Under the pieces are notes generated by a model, which ran no database searches, was not told where the DNA came from, and saw only the letters and a program-made list of their open reading frames with translations. The translations under genes were made by a program, and so were the position numbers. This document shows positions 1 to 8,956 of a stretch of 64,000 nucleotides of DNA, piece after piece (the first letter of the stretch is position 1; the number at the start of each line of letters is the position of its first letter). Source of the DNA: Aeromonas tecta (GTDB taxonomy: Bacteria; Pseudomonadota; Gammaproteobacteria; Enterobacterales; Aeromonadaceae); contig NZ_CDCA01000046.1 of NCBI RefSeq assembly GCF_000820185.1, positions 1 through 64,000 on the forward strand, given 5' to 3'.

Positions 1-1169
1 TCGCCACCGTGACGGTGGCGGCGGGGCTGCAATCTCTGCTCTGGCATCTGGCCGGGGAGGATGGCCTCACCGCCCTGCTGCTGACCCTGACCGGCGGCCT
101 GACCCTCACCTCCACCTGCATGCTGATCTGGCACTACCTGACCCGCGCCACCTGGGTGCCCCTCGGCCCGGCGCTGATCGATCAGCCGGTGGATTGGCGT
201 TTTCGCCACCTGTTCTGGTATCTGCTGCTGTTCGTGCTGAGCCTCTGGCTGCAGCTCGGCCTGCCGGACTCGCTGGTGCGTTTCACCCCGTTTTGCCTCG
301 CCATCCCCATCATGGCCATGGCCTGGCGTTATGGCTGGCAGGGGGCGTTGCTCGCCACCCTGATGAACACGGTGGCGCTGATGGCGGGCCAGGCCTGGCA
401 TGAACATCCGCTTGACCTGCTGCTCTCGCTGCTGGCCCAGAGTCTGACCGGCCTGCTGCTCGGCGCCGGCATCCAGCGCCAGCGCGAACTCAACCAGGCG
501 CTGACCCGTCAGCTCGCCCACAATCGCCAACTCACCGAGCGGTTGTTGGAGACCGAGGAGAGCATCCGCAAGGAGGTGGCGCGCGAGCTGCATGACGACA
601 TCGGCCAGACCATCACCGCCATTCGCACCCAGGCAGGGATAGTGCGGCGGCTGGCACCGGACAACCGCGGCGTCGACCAGAGCAGCGCCCTCATCGATAC
701 CCTGTCGCTCGGTATCTACGACGCGGTGCGCGGCCTGCTCGGCCGATTGCGTCCGCGCCAACTCGACGACATGAGCCTGGAGCAGGCGGTGCGGGGATTG
801 CTGCGCGAGCTCGAACTCGAACGTAACGGCATCGTCACCCGGCTCGAGTGGCAGCTGACAGATGAGGCGCTCTCCGATGCCCAGCGAGTCACCCTGTTTC
901 GGGTCTGCCAGGAGGGGCTAAACAACGTGGTGAAACACGCCAATGCCAGCTCGGTCCGCATCCAGGCCCACCAGCAGGGCGAGCGGTTGCAACTGCTGCT
1001 GGAAGATGACGGCTGCGGCCTGCCCGAGCAAGCCCCCCAGGGCTACGGCCTGCTCGGCATCCGCGAGCGAGTACAGGCGCTCGGCGGCACCTTGCAGCTC
1101 TCCTGCCTGCACGGCACCCAGCTGACCCTGAGCCTGCCCAGTCGCAAACGGGAGAGCCCAGATGGCTGA
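1..1169 (+). CDS. uhpB: UhpB-like sensor histidine kinase, 5' end cut by window
   Basis: The gene is open at the left edge, so its N-terminus is missing. The visible 388 residues begin with the last part of a hydrophobic membrane region (about four segments in the first 155 residues) and a short coiled linker. An H-box ELHDDIGQ follows near residue 195 with the presumed phospho-accepting His, then an N-box [10 protein letters not shown] near 305 and G-boxes DDGCGLP and [11 protein letters not shown] near 335-350. This is the HisKA_3/HATPase_c layout of the NarX/UhpB class. Known UhpB is an inner-membrane kinase that phosphorylates UhpA in response to external hexose phosphate sensed by UhpC. 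The uhpC gene follows 24 bp downstream, which supports the assignment. The uhpA gene would lie off the window (inference). Confidence 0.85.
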   Translation, partial: ATVTVAAGLQSLLWHLAGEDGLTALLLTLTGGLTLTSTCMLIWHYLTRATWVPLGPALIDQPVDWRFRHLFWYLLLFVLSLWLQLGLPDSLVRFTPFCLAIPIMAMAWRYGWQGALLATLMNTVALMAGQAWHEHPLDLLLSLLAQSLTGLLLGAGIQRQRELNQALTRQLAHNRQLTERLLETEESIRKEVARELHDDIGQTITAIRTQAGIVRRLAPDNRGVDQSSALIDTLSLGIYDAVRGLLGRLRPRQLDDMSLEQAVRGLLRELELERNGIVTRLEWQLTDEALSDAQRVTLFRVCQEGLNNVVKHANASSVRIQAHQQGERLQLLLEDDGCGLPEQAPQGYGLLGIRERVQALGGTLQLSCLHGTQLTLSLPSRKRESPDG

Positions 1170-1193
1170 GTTCCCACTCCAGAAGGGTTTTCC

Positions 1194-2528
1194 ATGCTGA
1201 GCTTTATCAAGAGCCGACCAGCCGCGCCGCCATTGCGGGATCAGACCGAGATCGATGCCACCTATCGCCACTGGCGCATCCACCTGCTGCTGACCATGTA
1301 TCTGGGCTACGCGGTGTTCTACTTCACCCGCAAGAGCTTCAACTTCGCCATGCCGGATATGCTTGCGAGCGGCATGCTGGGCAAGGCCGACATCGGCATG
1401 CTGTGGACCCTGTTCTACCTCACCTACGGTTGCTCCAAGTTCGTCTCCGGCATCATTAGCGACAGGGCCAATCCCCGTTACTTCATGGGGCTGGGGCTGA
1501 TGGCGACCGGGGTCATCAACATCTTGTTCGGGCTCTCGTCATCGCTCTGGTTGTTCGCGGCGCTCTGGATTGCCAATGCCTTCTTCCAGGGCTGGGGCTG
1601 GCCCCCCTGCTCCAAGCTGCTGACCAGCTGGTATTCGCGCACCGAGCGCGGCTTCTGGTGGTCGGCCTGGAACACGGCCCACAACGTGGGCGGGGCGCTG
1701 ATCCCGCTCATCGTCAGCACCATCGCCCTGCAGTATGGCTGGCGCTACGGCATGATAGTGCCCGGCGTCATCGCCATCCTGGTCGGGCTCTTCCTGTGCT
1801 GGCGGTTGCGTGACACCCCGAGCACCCTGGGGCTGCCCACGGTCGGCCAGTGGCGCAATGATGCGCTGGAAATCGCCCAGCAGACCCAGGATGCCGGTCT
1901 CACGCCACGCCAGATCCTGCGCAAATACGTGCTCGGCAACCCTTACATCTGGCTGCTGGCCTGCTGTTATGTGCTGGTTTACGTGGTGCGCACCGCCATC
2001 AACGACTGGGGCAACCTCTACATGACCGAGCAGCGCGGCTTCAACCTGATGAGCGCCAACTCGGCCATTTCGATGTTTGAAGTGGGGGGCTTTATCGGCG
2101 CCCTGGTGGCGGGCTGGGGGTCAGACAAGCTGTTCAACGGCAACCGGGGACCGATGAACCTCATCTTTGCGGTGGGGATCCTGCTGGCGGTGGGCTCACT
2201 CTGGCTGATGCCCTTCTTCAGCTATGTGATGCAGGCGACCTGTTTCTTTACCATCGGCTTCTTCGTGTTCGGGCCCCAGATGCTGATCGGCATGGCGGCG
2301 GCGGAGTGCTCCCACAAGGATTGCGCGGGCGCCGCCACCGGCTTCGTCGGCCTGTTCGCCTACATGGGGGCCGCGCTGGCGGGCTATCCCCTGGCCAAGG
2401 TGATGGAGATCTGGCACTGGAACGGCTTCTTCGTGGTGATCTCGGTGGCGGCCGGCGTCTCCGCCCTGTTGCTGCTGCCCTTCCTCAAGGCCCAGGCGCC
2501 GCGCCCCCTGCTCGCCGAACCGAGTTAA
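1194..2528 (+). CDS. uhpC: UhpC-like hexose-phosphate sensor of the MFS/OPA family
   Basis: This 444-residue protein has about 12 predicted membrane segments and the organophosphate:phosphate antiporter look, with GYAVFYFTRKSFN in segment 1 and NDWGNLYM in the middle of the protein. Length matches UhpC (about 440). UhpC is a transporter-like receptor for external glucose-6-phosphate that activates the UhpB kinase in the inner membrane. It sits directly after the uhpB-type kinase gene, which distinguishes it from the transporters UhpT and GlpT. No uhpT follows: the next gene is on the other strand with only 13 bp between the stop codons. A direct transport role cannot be excluded from sequence alone. 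Confidence 0.87.
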   Translation: MLSFIKSRPAAPPLRDQTEIDATYRHWRIHLLLTMYLGYAVFYFTRKSFNFAMPDMLASGMLGKADIGMLWTLFYLTYGCSKFVSGIISDRANPRYFMGLGLMATGVINILFGLSSSLWLFAALWIANAFFQGWGWPPCSKLLTSWYSRTERGFWWSAWNTAHNVGGALIPLIVSTIALQYGWRYGMIVPGVIAILVGLFLCWRLRDTPSTLGLPTVGQWRNDALEIAQQTQDAGLTPRQILRKYVLGNPYIWLLACCYVLVYVVRTAINDWGNLYMTEQRGFNLMSANSAISMFEVGGFIGALVAGWGSDKLFNGNRGPMNLIFAVGILLAVGSLWLMPFFSYVMQATCFFTIGFFVFGPQMLIGMAAAECSHKDCAGAATGFVGLFAYMGAALAGYPLAKVMEIWHWNGFFVVISVAAGVSALLLLPFLKAQAPRPLLAEPS

Positions 2529-2541
2529 TACAGATAGAACT

Positions 2542-3669
2542 TCAGGCGCTCTGGCAGACCCGGTTCTTGCCCGTCCGCTTGGCCTGATAGAGGGCCCGAT
2601 CGGCCAGGCTGAACAGGCTATCGAAGTGCCAGTCGTTCAGGCAGGGAACCAGACCGATGCTGGCCGTGATCTTCATCCCATCCAGCGGCAGCGCCGCTAT
2701 GCCCTGCAAGATCTGCTCGCAGCGCGCCTGCTGGGCGGCGGGATCGCGCTCCGCCAGCAACAGCACAAACTCTTCACCGCCAAAGCGGCTGGCGATAAGC
2801 CCAGGCTGGCTGGCCAGATAGCGGCCCACCGCCGCCAGCGCCCTGTCCCCCGCCTCGTGACCGTGGCGGTCGTTGATCTGCTTGAAATCATCCAGATCCA
2901 GCATCACCAGCGCCCCGCGCCTGCTCGCCTTGCCAGCGCGTGCCATAAAACCGCGCCGGTTCAGCAAGCCCGTCAAGGGATCCTGGCTGGCCTGCTGGCG
3001 CAGCGCCAACGCCCGGTACTGGGTGCAGAGCAGCAAGACACCGAAGGTGGAGAGGTAGTTACCCATCAACATGGAGAGAAAAGGCAGCACATTGACCGCA
3101 TGCTGATCCATCAACACCTGGACATCACCGCTGAACAGAGCCCCCATTCGCACCAGATTGAAGCCATACAGCAGAATGTTGACCACGGTGAACACCAGCA
3201 CGGCGGGCAGATAGGCCGGATAGCCGTGACGCCACACCTGCCGCACGATCACCGCCCCCAGCACCATGTAGCTCAGGCAGGCCAGCAGCACCCTGGGTGC
3301 CATGTCGTCGTTAAACAACACGCTCCAGCTCAGCACCACCACATAGACCAGCATAAACAGCGTGAACGCCCGCCAACTCGGGGCCTGGCCAAAGAAGCGC
3401 TGCAAGGCCAGCGGCATCAGCGCGATGCAGAAGGTGATGAGCAGGTTGGCCAGCCAGATCCCCGCGATGTTGGGGGCAAAGGCCTGCAGGAAGAACAGCG
3501 ACTGGGCCACCAGGGCGCACAGGCTGGACCACCACCAGAGCCCGAGACCGGGGATCTCCCTGTGGGTTGCCCAAATGATGGAGAGGGTGATGAACCCAAG
3601 TCCATAGCCCCCCAACGCCATGAGCATCAGCGTGAATACATCCAGTTCGAGCAATAGTGAGGTGTTCAT
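2542..3669 (-). CDS. Membrane-bound diguanylate cyclase (GGDEF)
   Basis: The first 200 or so of 375 residues form an array of about six hydrophobic segments. A C-terminal GGDEF domain (about 210-375) follows, beginning DPLTGLLNRRGF and carrying the active-site motif SRFGGEEFVLLL. These are the features of an active cyclase that makes cyclic di-GMP from two GTP. No RxxD inhibitory site is seen five residues before GGEEF, where the sequence reads QPGLIAS, so product inhibition at that site is not expected. No EAL domain is present. The membrane part matches no sensor family that I recognise, so the signal is unknown. The gene is transcribed alone and converges on uhpC. Confidence 0.87.
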   Translation of the reverse strand: MNTSLLLELDVFTLMLMALGGYGLGFITLSIIWATHREIPGLGLWWWSSLCALVAQSLFFLQAFAPNIAGIWLANLLITFCIALMPLALQRFFGQAPSWRAFTLFMLVYVVVLSWSVLFNDDMAPRVLLACLSYMVLGAVIVRQVWRHGYPAYLPAVLVFTVVNILLYGFNLVRMGALFSGDVQVLMDQHAVNVLPFLSMLMGNYLSTFGVLLLCTQYRALALRQQASQDPLTGLLNRRGFMARAGKASRRGALVMLDLDDFKQINDRHGHEAGDRALAAVGRYLASQPGLIASRFGGEEFVLLLAERDPAAQQARCEQILQGIAALPLDGMKITASIGLVPCLNDWHFDSLFSLADRALYQAKRTGKNRVCQSA

Positions 3670-4160
3670 ACCCAGACCTTCCTGTGAGGATGGCTGAGTA
3701 TATTGGAAGGTCAGGGCAAGACACAGAAGGGGCCCTGCTCCTTCATCAAATAATTCTCATCTGCGCTGCACCTACCACGACCAACGGGGTCATCTGGCGA
3801 TACCGTTGGGCGCAAACAAGCCCGTTTGATCCCCGCCATCGCCGTGAAAGCACCGCAAAGTGACCCTGATGGCGTTTTGCACTTGAACCCGTGCCATTAG
3901 ATAGATATGTTGTTTTCATGTGGTTTTATGAGCCAAGCCGCGAGGAAAAACGTTCACTAACTTATTGAGTCATCTGACACAATCGACTTTTGGTACATTT
4001 TTCACTCAGCTCTCCCCTCATGGAATCTCATATGGGGCTTTTGCCCAACTCAAGACAATAATCCTGTCTTGCCTGTTGCCGGATGCAGCAGTCTCTTGTG
4101 CCATGGAGTCGCACGGGATCAGGTTCAAGGCCGAACACACTTTCGACAGAGACGTCACCT
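3670..4160. other. Intergenic region between divergent genes
   Basis: These 491 bp separate the start of the diguanylate cyclase gene from the start of the substrate-binding protein gene. Short open frames here lack coding character. The part nearest the transporter gene contains a small inverted repeat, AAGACA and TGTCTT around 4051-4069. Promoters for both genes must lie here, but I cannot place them confidently. Confidence 0.4.
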
Positions 4161-4952
4161 ATGATCAAAAAACTCATTCTCTCTACCCTGCTGCTGTGCG
4201 GGCTGGCCAACGCCGCCGCCCCCAGCTCCACCCTTGACGCCGTGCTGGAGCGCGGTGTGCTGCGGGTCGGCTTCGATGCCGGCTATCAACCCTTCGAGAT
4301 GACCAACAAACAGGGCCAGTACATCGGCTTTGACGTGGATCTCGCCAAGATGGTCGCCAAGGAGATGGGGGTCAAGGTAGAGTTCGTCAACACCGCCTGG
4401 GACGGCATCATCCCGGCCCTGCTGACCGACAAGTTCGACGTCATCATGGGTGGCATGACGGTCACCCCCCAACGTAACCTGCGCGTCAACTTCGCCGACC
4501 CCTACATCGTCGTCGGTCAGACCATAGTCCTGCGCAAGGACAAGGCGGGCGAGATCAAGTCCTTCAGTGACTTAAACGATCCCAAGTACAAGATTGCGGT
4601 CAAACTCGGCACCACCGGCGAGCAGGCGGTCAAACGCATGATCCCGAAAGCCACCCTGCTGCAGTATGAAACCCAGGACGACGCCAAGCTGGAAGTGATC
4701 AACGGCAAGGTCGATGCCTTCATCTATGACCTGCCCTATAACGCCATCTTCGCCTCCCAAAATAAGGATGCCGTGGTGCATCTGGACAAACCGTTCACCT
4801 TCGAGCCGCTGGCCTGGGCCATCCGCAAGGGCGATCAGGACACCCTCAACTGGTTGAACAACTACCTGCGCCAGATCAAGGGCGACGGCAGCTACGACCG
4901 TCTCTACAAGAAGTGGTTTGAATCCAACAGCTGGTTGAATCAACTCAAATAA
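4161..4952 (+). CDS. Periplasmic amino-acid-binding protein of an ABC transporter
   Basis: This 263-residue protein of the SBP_bac_3 family starts with a signal peptide (MIKKLILSTLLLCGLANA, cleavage near residue 18). The mature part carries the family features: LRVGFDAGYQPFEM near the N-terminus, GFDVDLAKMVAKEMG, DGIIPALLTDKFDVIMGGMT and a C-terminal YKKWFES. The start at 4161 is chosen because it gives the signal peptide directly, while upstream codons in frame do not look coding. The protein would capture a polar amino acid in the periplasm and pass it to the permease and ATPase encoded next. Glutamine or another polar amino acid is likely from family resemblance, but the substrate cannot be read from the sequence. 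Confidence 0.88.
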   Translation: MIKKLILSTLLLCGLANAAAPSSTLDAVLERGVLRVGFDAGYQPFEMTNKQGQYIGFDVDLAKMVAKEMGVKVEFVNTAWDGIIPALLTDKFDVIMGGMTVTPQRNLRVNFADPYIVVGQTIVLRKDKAGEIKSFSDLNDPKYKIAVKLGTTGEQAVKRMIPKATLLQYETQDDAKLEVINGKVDAFIYDLPYNAIFASQNKDAVVHLDKPFTFEPLAWAIRKGDQDTLNWLNNYLRQIKGDGSYDRLYKKWFESNSWLNQLK

Positions 4953-4958
4953 CCTCTC

Positions 4959-4980
4959 AAGGGGCGGCTCGCCGCCCCTT
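4959..4980 (+). other. Intercistronic hairpin after the binding-protein gene
   Basis: A perfect inverted repeat (AAGGGGCGGC / GCCGCCCCTT) lies 6 bp after the binding-protein stop and lacks a T-run. Hairpins placed like this in ABC operons commonly protect the upstream message or partially stop transcription, giving more binding protein than permease. That role is inferred here. Confidence 0.6.
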
Positions 4981-5021
4981 CACGCAGACCCCACACAATA
5001 ACGACAAGAGAGGTTGTGACA

Positions 5022-5993
5022 GTGATCAACCCCAAATCCACAAGACAGATGGAAAAACAACCCAATCAGCTGCTCTGGCAAGGCGTCTTCCTGCTGCTGC
5101 TGCTGACTGCCATTTTTGGCATCTACAAGGCCGTACAATCGGTGGATTACACCTGGCGCTGGGAACGCATTCCCCAGTACATCGCCTATCAGGCCGAACA
5201 GAAGAACTATGCCGAGTTTGACGGCACCGTGGTCACCGACAAGGGCCACCTCTTCCTGCAAAACGATGCCGACCCCCATCAGCGTCAAGCCATCGCCGCC
5301 AGCGGCACCCAGGTAGCCGAAGGGGACACCATCTTCCTCGGCGATACCCTGGACACACAATTGAGCTGGACCGCAGGCCCCATCGCCTGGGGCGTCTGGG
5401 TCACGGTCAAACTCTCGCTGGTGGCTGGCGTCTTCGCCATCCTGCTGGGCACCCTGGCGGGGCTGGCTCGGCTCTCCCCCAATCCCGCCCTGCGCAACCT
5501 GGCTGTCACCTATGTGGAACTCATCCGCGGCACCCCGCTGCTGGTGCAGATCTTCATCGTCTACTTCTTTATCGGCACGGTACTCAACCTCGATCGCTTC
5601 ACCGCCGGGGTCGCGGCGCTGGCGGTCTTTACCGGTGCCTATGTGGCCGAAATCGTGCGCGCCGGTATCAGCTCCATCCACAAGGGGCAGATGGAGGCGG
5701 GCCGCAGCCTCGGGCTGACCGCCGCCCAGACCATGCGCTACATTATCTTGCCGCAGGCATTCAAGCGGGTACTGCCGCCGCTCGCCGGCCAGTTTATCAA
5801 CCTGATCAAGGACTCCTCCTTGGTCTCGGTTATCTCCATCACGGATCTCACCAAGGCCGGCCGTGAGGTGGTCAGCTCCACCTTCAGTCCGTTCGAGGTG
5901 TGGTTCACCGTGGCCCTGCTCTATCTGGTGCTGACCGGCACTCTCTCCTTCCTGGTGCGTCGTCTGGAGGTGAAATATGCGCGCAGCAACTGA
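5022..5993 (+). CDS. Amino-acid ABC transporter permease with periplasmic insert
   Basis: This inner-membrane permease of the HisM/GlnP family has about 323 residues. One membrane segment near the N-terminus is followed by roughly 80 hydrophilic residues (about 35-115) and then the usual bundle of segments. The EAA loop that contacts the ATPase reads [23 protein letters not shown] at 5022 is preferred over GTG 5016 because the ribosome site AAGAGAGG then has a normal 8-base spacing. ATG 5049 is a further alternative. It lies between the binding-protein and ATPase genes and overlaps the latter by 17 bases. The hydrophilic insert makes it longer than typical GlnP (about 220 residues). One permease gene implies a homodimer. 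Confidence 0.88.
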   Translation: MINPKSTRQMEKQPNQLLWQGVFLLLLLTAIFGIYKAVQSVDYTWRWERIPQYIAYQAEQKNYAEFDGTVVTDKGHLFLQNDADPHQRQAIAASGTQVAEGDTIFLGDTLDTQLSWTAGPIAWGVWVTVKLSLVAGVFAILLGTLAGLARLSPNPALRNLAVTYVELIRGTPLLVQIFIVYFFIGTVLNLDRFTAGVAALAVFTGAYVAEIVRAGISSIHKGQMEAGRSLGLTAAQTMRYIILPQAFKRVLPPLAGQFINLIKDSSLVSVISITDLTKAGREVVSSTFSPFEVWFTVALLYLVLTGTLSFLVRRLEVKYARSN

Positions 5994-6750
5994 TCCCACA
6001 CCCAACAAGCGCAATGGCGCCGATCCCATCATCAAGGCCACCGGGGTCGAGAAGATCTACGCCGGCGGCGTTCATGCCCTGAAAAACGTCAGCACCCAGG
6101 TCGCCGAAGGGGAAGTGGTGGTGATCGTCGGCCCCAGTGGCTCGGGCAAATCCACCTTCCTGCGCACCCTCAATCAGCTCGAGACCATCAACGACGGTGA
6201 TATCGTCATCGATGGCATCTGCCTGACCGAGCCCGGCGATGTCAACAAGCTGCGCGAAGAGGTGGGCATGGTGTTCCAGTCCTTCAACCTCTTCCCTCAT
6301 CTCAACGTGTTGGACAACATCAGCCTCGCGCCCCAGAAGGTACGCGGCCTGTCGCGCAGCGATGCGCTGGACAGGGCCAAGGCGCTGCTGCTCAAGGTGG
6401 GGCTTGCCAACAAGGCAGAGAGCTATCCGTCCCAGCTCTCTGGCGGTCAGCAACAACGGGTGGCCATCGCCAGGGCACTTGCCATGCAGCCGCGCATCAT
6501 GCTGTTCGACGAGCCCACCAGCGCGCTGGATCCCGAGATGGTAGGTGAAGTGTTGGACGTGATGAAGGGGCTGGCCCGAGAAGGCATGACCATGGTGGTG
6601 GTGACCCACGAGATGGGCTTCGCCCGCGAGGTGGCGGACAGGGTACTGTTTATGGAGAGCGGCGAGTTGCTGGTGGATGAGAAACCCACCGACTTCTTCG
6701 ACAATCCCCCCTCCCCCCGCCTGCGCCAATTTCTGAGTCAGGTGCTATGA
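5977..6750 (+). CDS. Amino-acid ABC transporter ATP-binding protein (GlnQ family)
   Basis: This 257-residue ATPase has Walker [10 protein letters not shown] (near residue 52), Q-loop FQSFNLFPH, signature LSGGQQQR, Walker [15 protein letters not shown] and the switch His in [10 protein letters not shown]. All catalytic elements of a polar-amino-acid importer ATPase (GlnQ/HisP/ArtP group) are intact. It starts 17 bases inside the permease gene, so the two are probably translationally coupled. It drives import of the substrate caught by the product of 4161-4952. The operon ends at the hairpin at 6771. Confidence 0.92.
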   Translation: MRAATDPTPNKRNGADPIIKATGVEKIYAGGVHALKNVSTQVAEGEVVVIVGPSGSGKSTFLRTLNQLETINDGDIVIDGICLTEPGDVNKLREEVGMVFQSFNLFPHLNVLDNISLAPQKVRGLSRSDALDRAKALLLKVGLANKAESYPSQLSGGQQQRVAIARALAMQPRIMLFDEPTSALDPEMVGEVLDVMKGLAREGMTMVVVTHEMGFAREVADRVLFMESGELLVDEKPTDFFDNPPSPRLRQFLSQVL

Positions 6751-6770
6751 GTCGGTTATGAGCCCATAAC

Positions 6771-6798
6771 AACGAAGGGAGCCCAGGCTCCCTTCGTT
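6771..6798. terminator. Hairpin terminator between convergent genes
   Basis: A 13-base perfect inverted repeat (AACGAAGGGAGCC and its complement) separated by two bases lies between the ATPase stop and the stop of the leftward gene at 6817. T-runs are weak on both sides, so it may serve both strands. Confidence 0.75.
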
Positions 6799-6816
6799 CA
6801 TTTAAACAGTCAGCCA

Positions 6817-7188
6817 TCAGAAACGGTAACGGCTCACCAACCCCACATAGTGAGACTCTGGCTGCACCACGGGTGCCAAAAACCAGCGATCCGTGCTGTA
6901 GGCCCCCACGGCGGCCCCCAGCGCATTGGCCCCCGCATCGAGGGCAGAGAAATCCCCCTTGCCCGAGGCCAGCTCGATCAGCTCCCCTGCCACCCCAAGA
7001 CCGGTGGAGACCCCGAAGCCAATCCAGCCTCGATGCTCCCGATAGCCGTAATGATCGGCGATAGCCGTGAACCCAGCCCCCATGGCCGCGCCGCCGGCAA
7101 AATGACTCAGCTCGCTGTTGAAGCTGTCATTCGCCTGTGCACTCGCGGTCAACAGGCCGAGCATGACGTAAACATATGTCGTTTTCAT
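6817..7188 (-). CDS. YfiM-like small exported protein
   Basis: This 123-residue protein has a signal peptide (about 19 residues ending ASAQA). The mature part runs ELSHFAGGAAMGAG, then a Gly-rich hydrophobic stretch, AGELIELASGKGDFSALDAGANALGAA, and an aromatic C-terminus VSRYRF. The spacing of a His-Phe-Ala motif, a Lys/Gly-Glu-Leu motif and an Asp-x2-Ala-Asn-x2-Gly-Ala motif recalls the YfiM family of small envelope proteins. There is no lipobox Cys, unlike E. coli YfiM. The C-terminal Phe and aromatic ending would also suit an outer-membrane location. Function is unknown. It is transcribed alone. Confidence 0.65.
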   Translation of the reverse strand: MKTTYVYVMLGLLTASAQANDSFNSELSHFAGGAAMGAGFTAIADHYGYREHRGWIGFGVSTGLGVAGELIELASGKGDFSALDAGANALGAAVGAYSTDRWFLAPVVQPESHYVGLVSRYRF

Positions 7189-7373
7189 CGCGCCTCCCCA
7201 CCTGACACCTTGCCGCTCATGGCACGCCCCAACCGGGGCGCCCTCTCTTCCAGTGTAAGCGAGGATCCCCGGCAGGGCGGTAGAGGCCTGCCGTGGTGGC
7301 GGAGTGAAATGTTAATGAATTTTTAAATTCCTTCGGTATGCTGGAACCCAACTGGTCCAACCGGGTGTATCAC

Positions 7374-8213
7374 ATGGATGTGCAACTGCTGCTGCTTTAT
7401 CTCTCCCCCGTCTTTCTGGCCTTCATCGGCTGGGAGATGTTCTATCTGCGCAAGCACGGGGCGGCCTTTCCCACCGCCACCTACCAATGGCGGGATCTGT
7501 TCGCCAACGGGGCGCTGGCGCTGATGCACCAGGGCGGGGATGCGCTGGCGGCCATCGCCATCGCGTACCTCTACGACACCCTCTGGGGCTGGCGGCTGTT
7601 TGATATCGAGCTCAACTTCTGGAGCCTGCTGTTGCTGTTTTTGCTGCAGGACCTCTGTTACTGGCTATTCCACTTTGCCAGCCACCATGTGCGCTGGCTG
7701 TGGGCCTCTCACGTGGTGCATCACAGCTCCGAGCGACTCAACCTCTCCACCGCCTTTCGCCAGAGTCTGATGTACCCCATCTCCGGCATGTGGCTGTTCT
7801 GGATCCCGATGATCGTCATCGGCTTCCCACCCGAGGCCGTGGTCGCCACCGTGCTGCTCAGTTTGGGTTTCCAATTTTTCGTCCACACCCAGGTGGTGGG
7901 CAAGCTGGGCTGGCTTGAGACTATCTTCAATACCCCTTCCCACCACAGGGTGCACCACGCCAGCAATGCGAAATACATAGACCGCAACTTCGCCGGGGTA
8001 CTCATCATCTGGGACAGGTTGTTTGGCACCTTCGTAGAAGAAGATCCCGGCGAGCCTTGCCGCTTCGGCATCACCAAACCGGTGCGCAGCTTCAACCCGC
8101 TCACCCTCACCTTCCACGAGTGGCGCGACATGCTGCGCGAGGTGCGTGGTCTGCCCTGGCAAGCGAAGTGCAGAGTGCTGTTTGGCAAGCCGGCTGGCCC
8201 CGCCTCTTCCTGA
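7374..8213 (+). CDS. Sterol desaturase / fatty acid hydroxylase family membrane enzyme
   Basis: About 279 residues with four to five membrane segments and the three His boxes of the FA_hydroxylase superfamily: HFASHH, HVVHHSS and HHRVHH. These boxes bind a di-iron centre that hydroxylates or desaturates a lipid substrate in the inner membrane. The best bacterial comparison is the alkylglycerol-monooxygenase/sterol-desaturase-like group. The lipid substrate is not known. ATG 7374 begins right before the first membrane segment, and ATG 7338 would add 12 residues. Neither has a strong ribosome site. The gene stands alone and ends before a strong bidirectional hairpin. Confidence 0.85.
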   Translation: MDVQLLLLYLSPVFLAFIGWEMFYLRKHGAAFPTATYQWRDLFANGALALMHQGGDALAAIAIAYLYDTLWGWRLFDIELNFWSLLLLFLLQDLCYWLFHFASHHVRWLWASHVVHHSSERLNLSTAFRQSLMYPISGMWLFWIPMIVIGFPPEAVVATVLLSLGFQFFVHTQVVGKLGWLETIFNTPSHHRVHHASNAKYIDRNFAGVLIIWDRLFGTFVEEDPGEPCRFGITKPVRSFNPLTLTFHEWRDMLREVRGLPWQAKCRVLFGKPAGPASS

Positions 8214-8236
8214 TAGCGCTTCGCCACCCATATGAC

Positions 8237-8260
8237 TGAGGCCACCCTGGGGTGGCCTCA
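8237..8260. terminator. Bidirectional terminator
   Basis: An inverted repeat (TGAGGCCACCC and GGTGGCCTCA around a 3-base loop) lies between two convergent genes and is followed by TCATTT on the plus strand. Confidence 0.75.
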
Positions 8261-8282
8261 TCATTTATCCGCTCAGGGCAGC

Positions 8283-8825
8283 TTAACGCCCCGCCAGCAC
8301 CCGCTTGGTCTGCTTGACCCAGTCGGAGACACGCCCCTGTAGGGGGAAGCCTTGCCAGATCTGCTCCCACTGAGCGGGGCTCAGCGGGCGACCCAGCCTG
8401 CGCTGTACGCCGGCATAGAGGTAGTCATGCGCCGTGGTGCGCGCCTGGGCCGAGGTGAGAAATTTGGCGACTGGATCGGTCAGGCGCACGTCTCGCATGC
8501 CGAGCAGCGGGTAGTCGCTGTGCACGGCGGCCAGCATGGTCTCGCGCATGGCAGACTCGATATAGCCACGAGCAAACAGCGCCGTCACCGACTCCAAGGA
8601 TCCTTGATCCGGGCCATGATACTCCTCATCGAACACCGGGCTCGGTTCGGCCACGGCGCTTTGCACCTTGGCATCGGGATCGGGCTGCGGTACTACCACG
8701 GCGGCTTTGGGGGCCGCCGGCTTGGCCACTGTGGCCGGTTTGCGGGGGGCGCTCTGGCTGCAGGCACCCAGCGCAAGGGCCAATGCCACACACGTCAGTG
8801 CACGAGAACGAAACGACATCTGCAT
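8283..8825 (-). CDS. Lipoprotein of unknown function
   Basis: This 180-residue protein has a type II signal peptide with lipobox LGAC (Cys near residue 22). An Ala/Pro/Lys-rich flexible linker (about 25-60) and a mostly helical C-terminal domain follow. The residue after the Cys is Ser, compatible with sorting to the outer membrane. A ribosome site AAGGAG lies 12 bases before the first ATG, and a second ATG two codons later has better spacing. I do not recognise the C-terminal domain. The gene is monocistronic. Confidence 0.75.
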   Translation of the reverse strand: MQMSFRSRALTCVALALALGACSQSAPRKPATVAKPAAPKAAVVVPQPDPDAKVQSAVAEPSPVFDEEYHGPDQGSLESVTALFARGYIESAMRETMLAAVHSDYPLLGMRDVRLTDPVAKFLTSAQARTTAHDYLYAGVQRRLGRPLSPAQWEQIWQGFPLQGRVSDWVKQTKRVLAGR

Positions 8826-8867
8826 GATTGCTGATAACTCCTTTTACGATTCCTGAACGACCTTTGC

Positions 8868-8925
8868 GGTCGCGATGGGTCCCACTCTGGTGACCAGCTA
8901 CTGGTCAATCTTGTCGATATCGGAC
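8868..8925 (-). repeat. Degenerate copy of the ytfL 3' end
   Basis: The segment closely matches the last part of ytfL beginning at about 8989. Both contain CACTCTGGTGACCA and TGGTCAATCTTGT in the same order and spacing. Read on the minus strand, the copy gives residues resembling KIDQ-LVTRV-PIA with an in-frame stop where ytfL has Leu. It is therefore a decayed tandem duplication of the YtfL C-terminus, not a gene. Confidence 0.75.
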
Positions 8926-8956
8926 ACCCGGCCCGCCTGAGGAGCCGGGTATCCGA

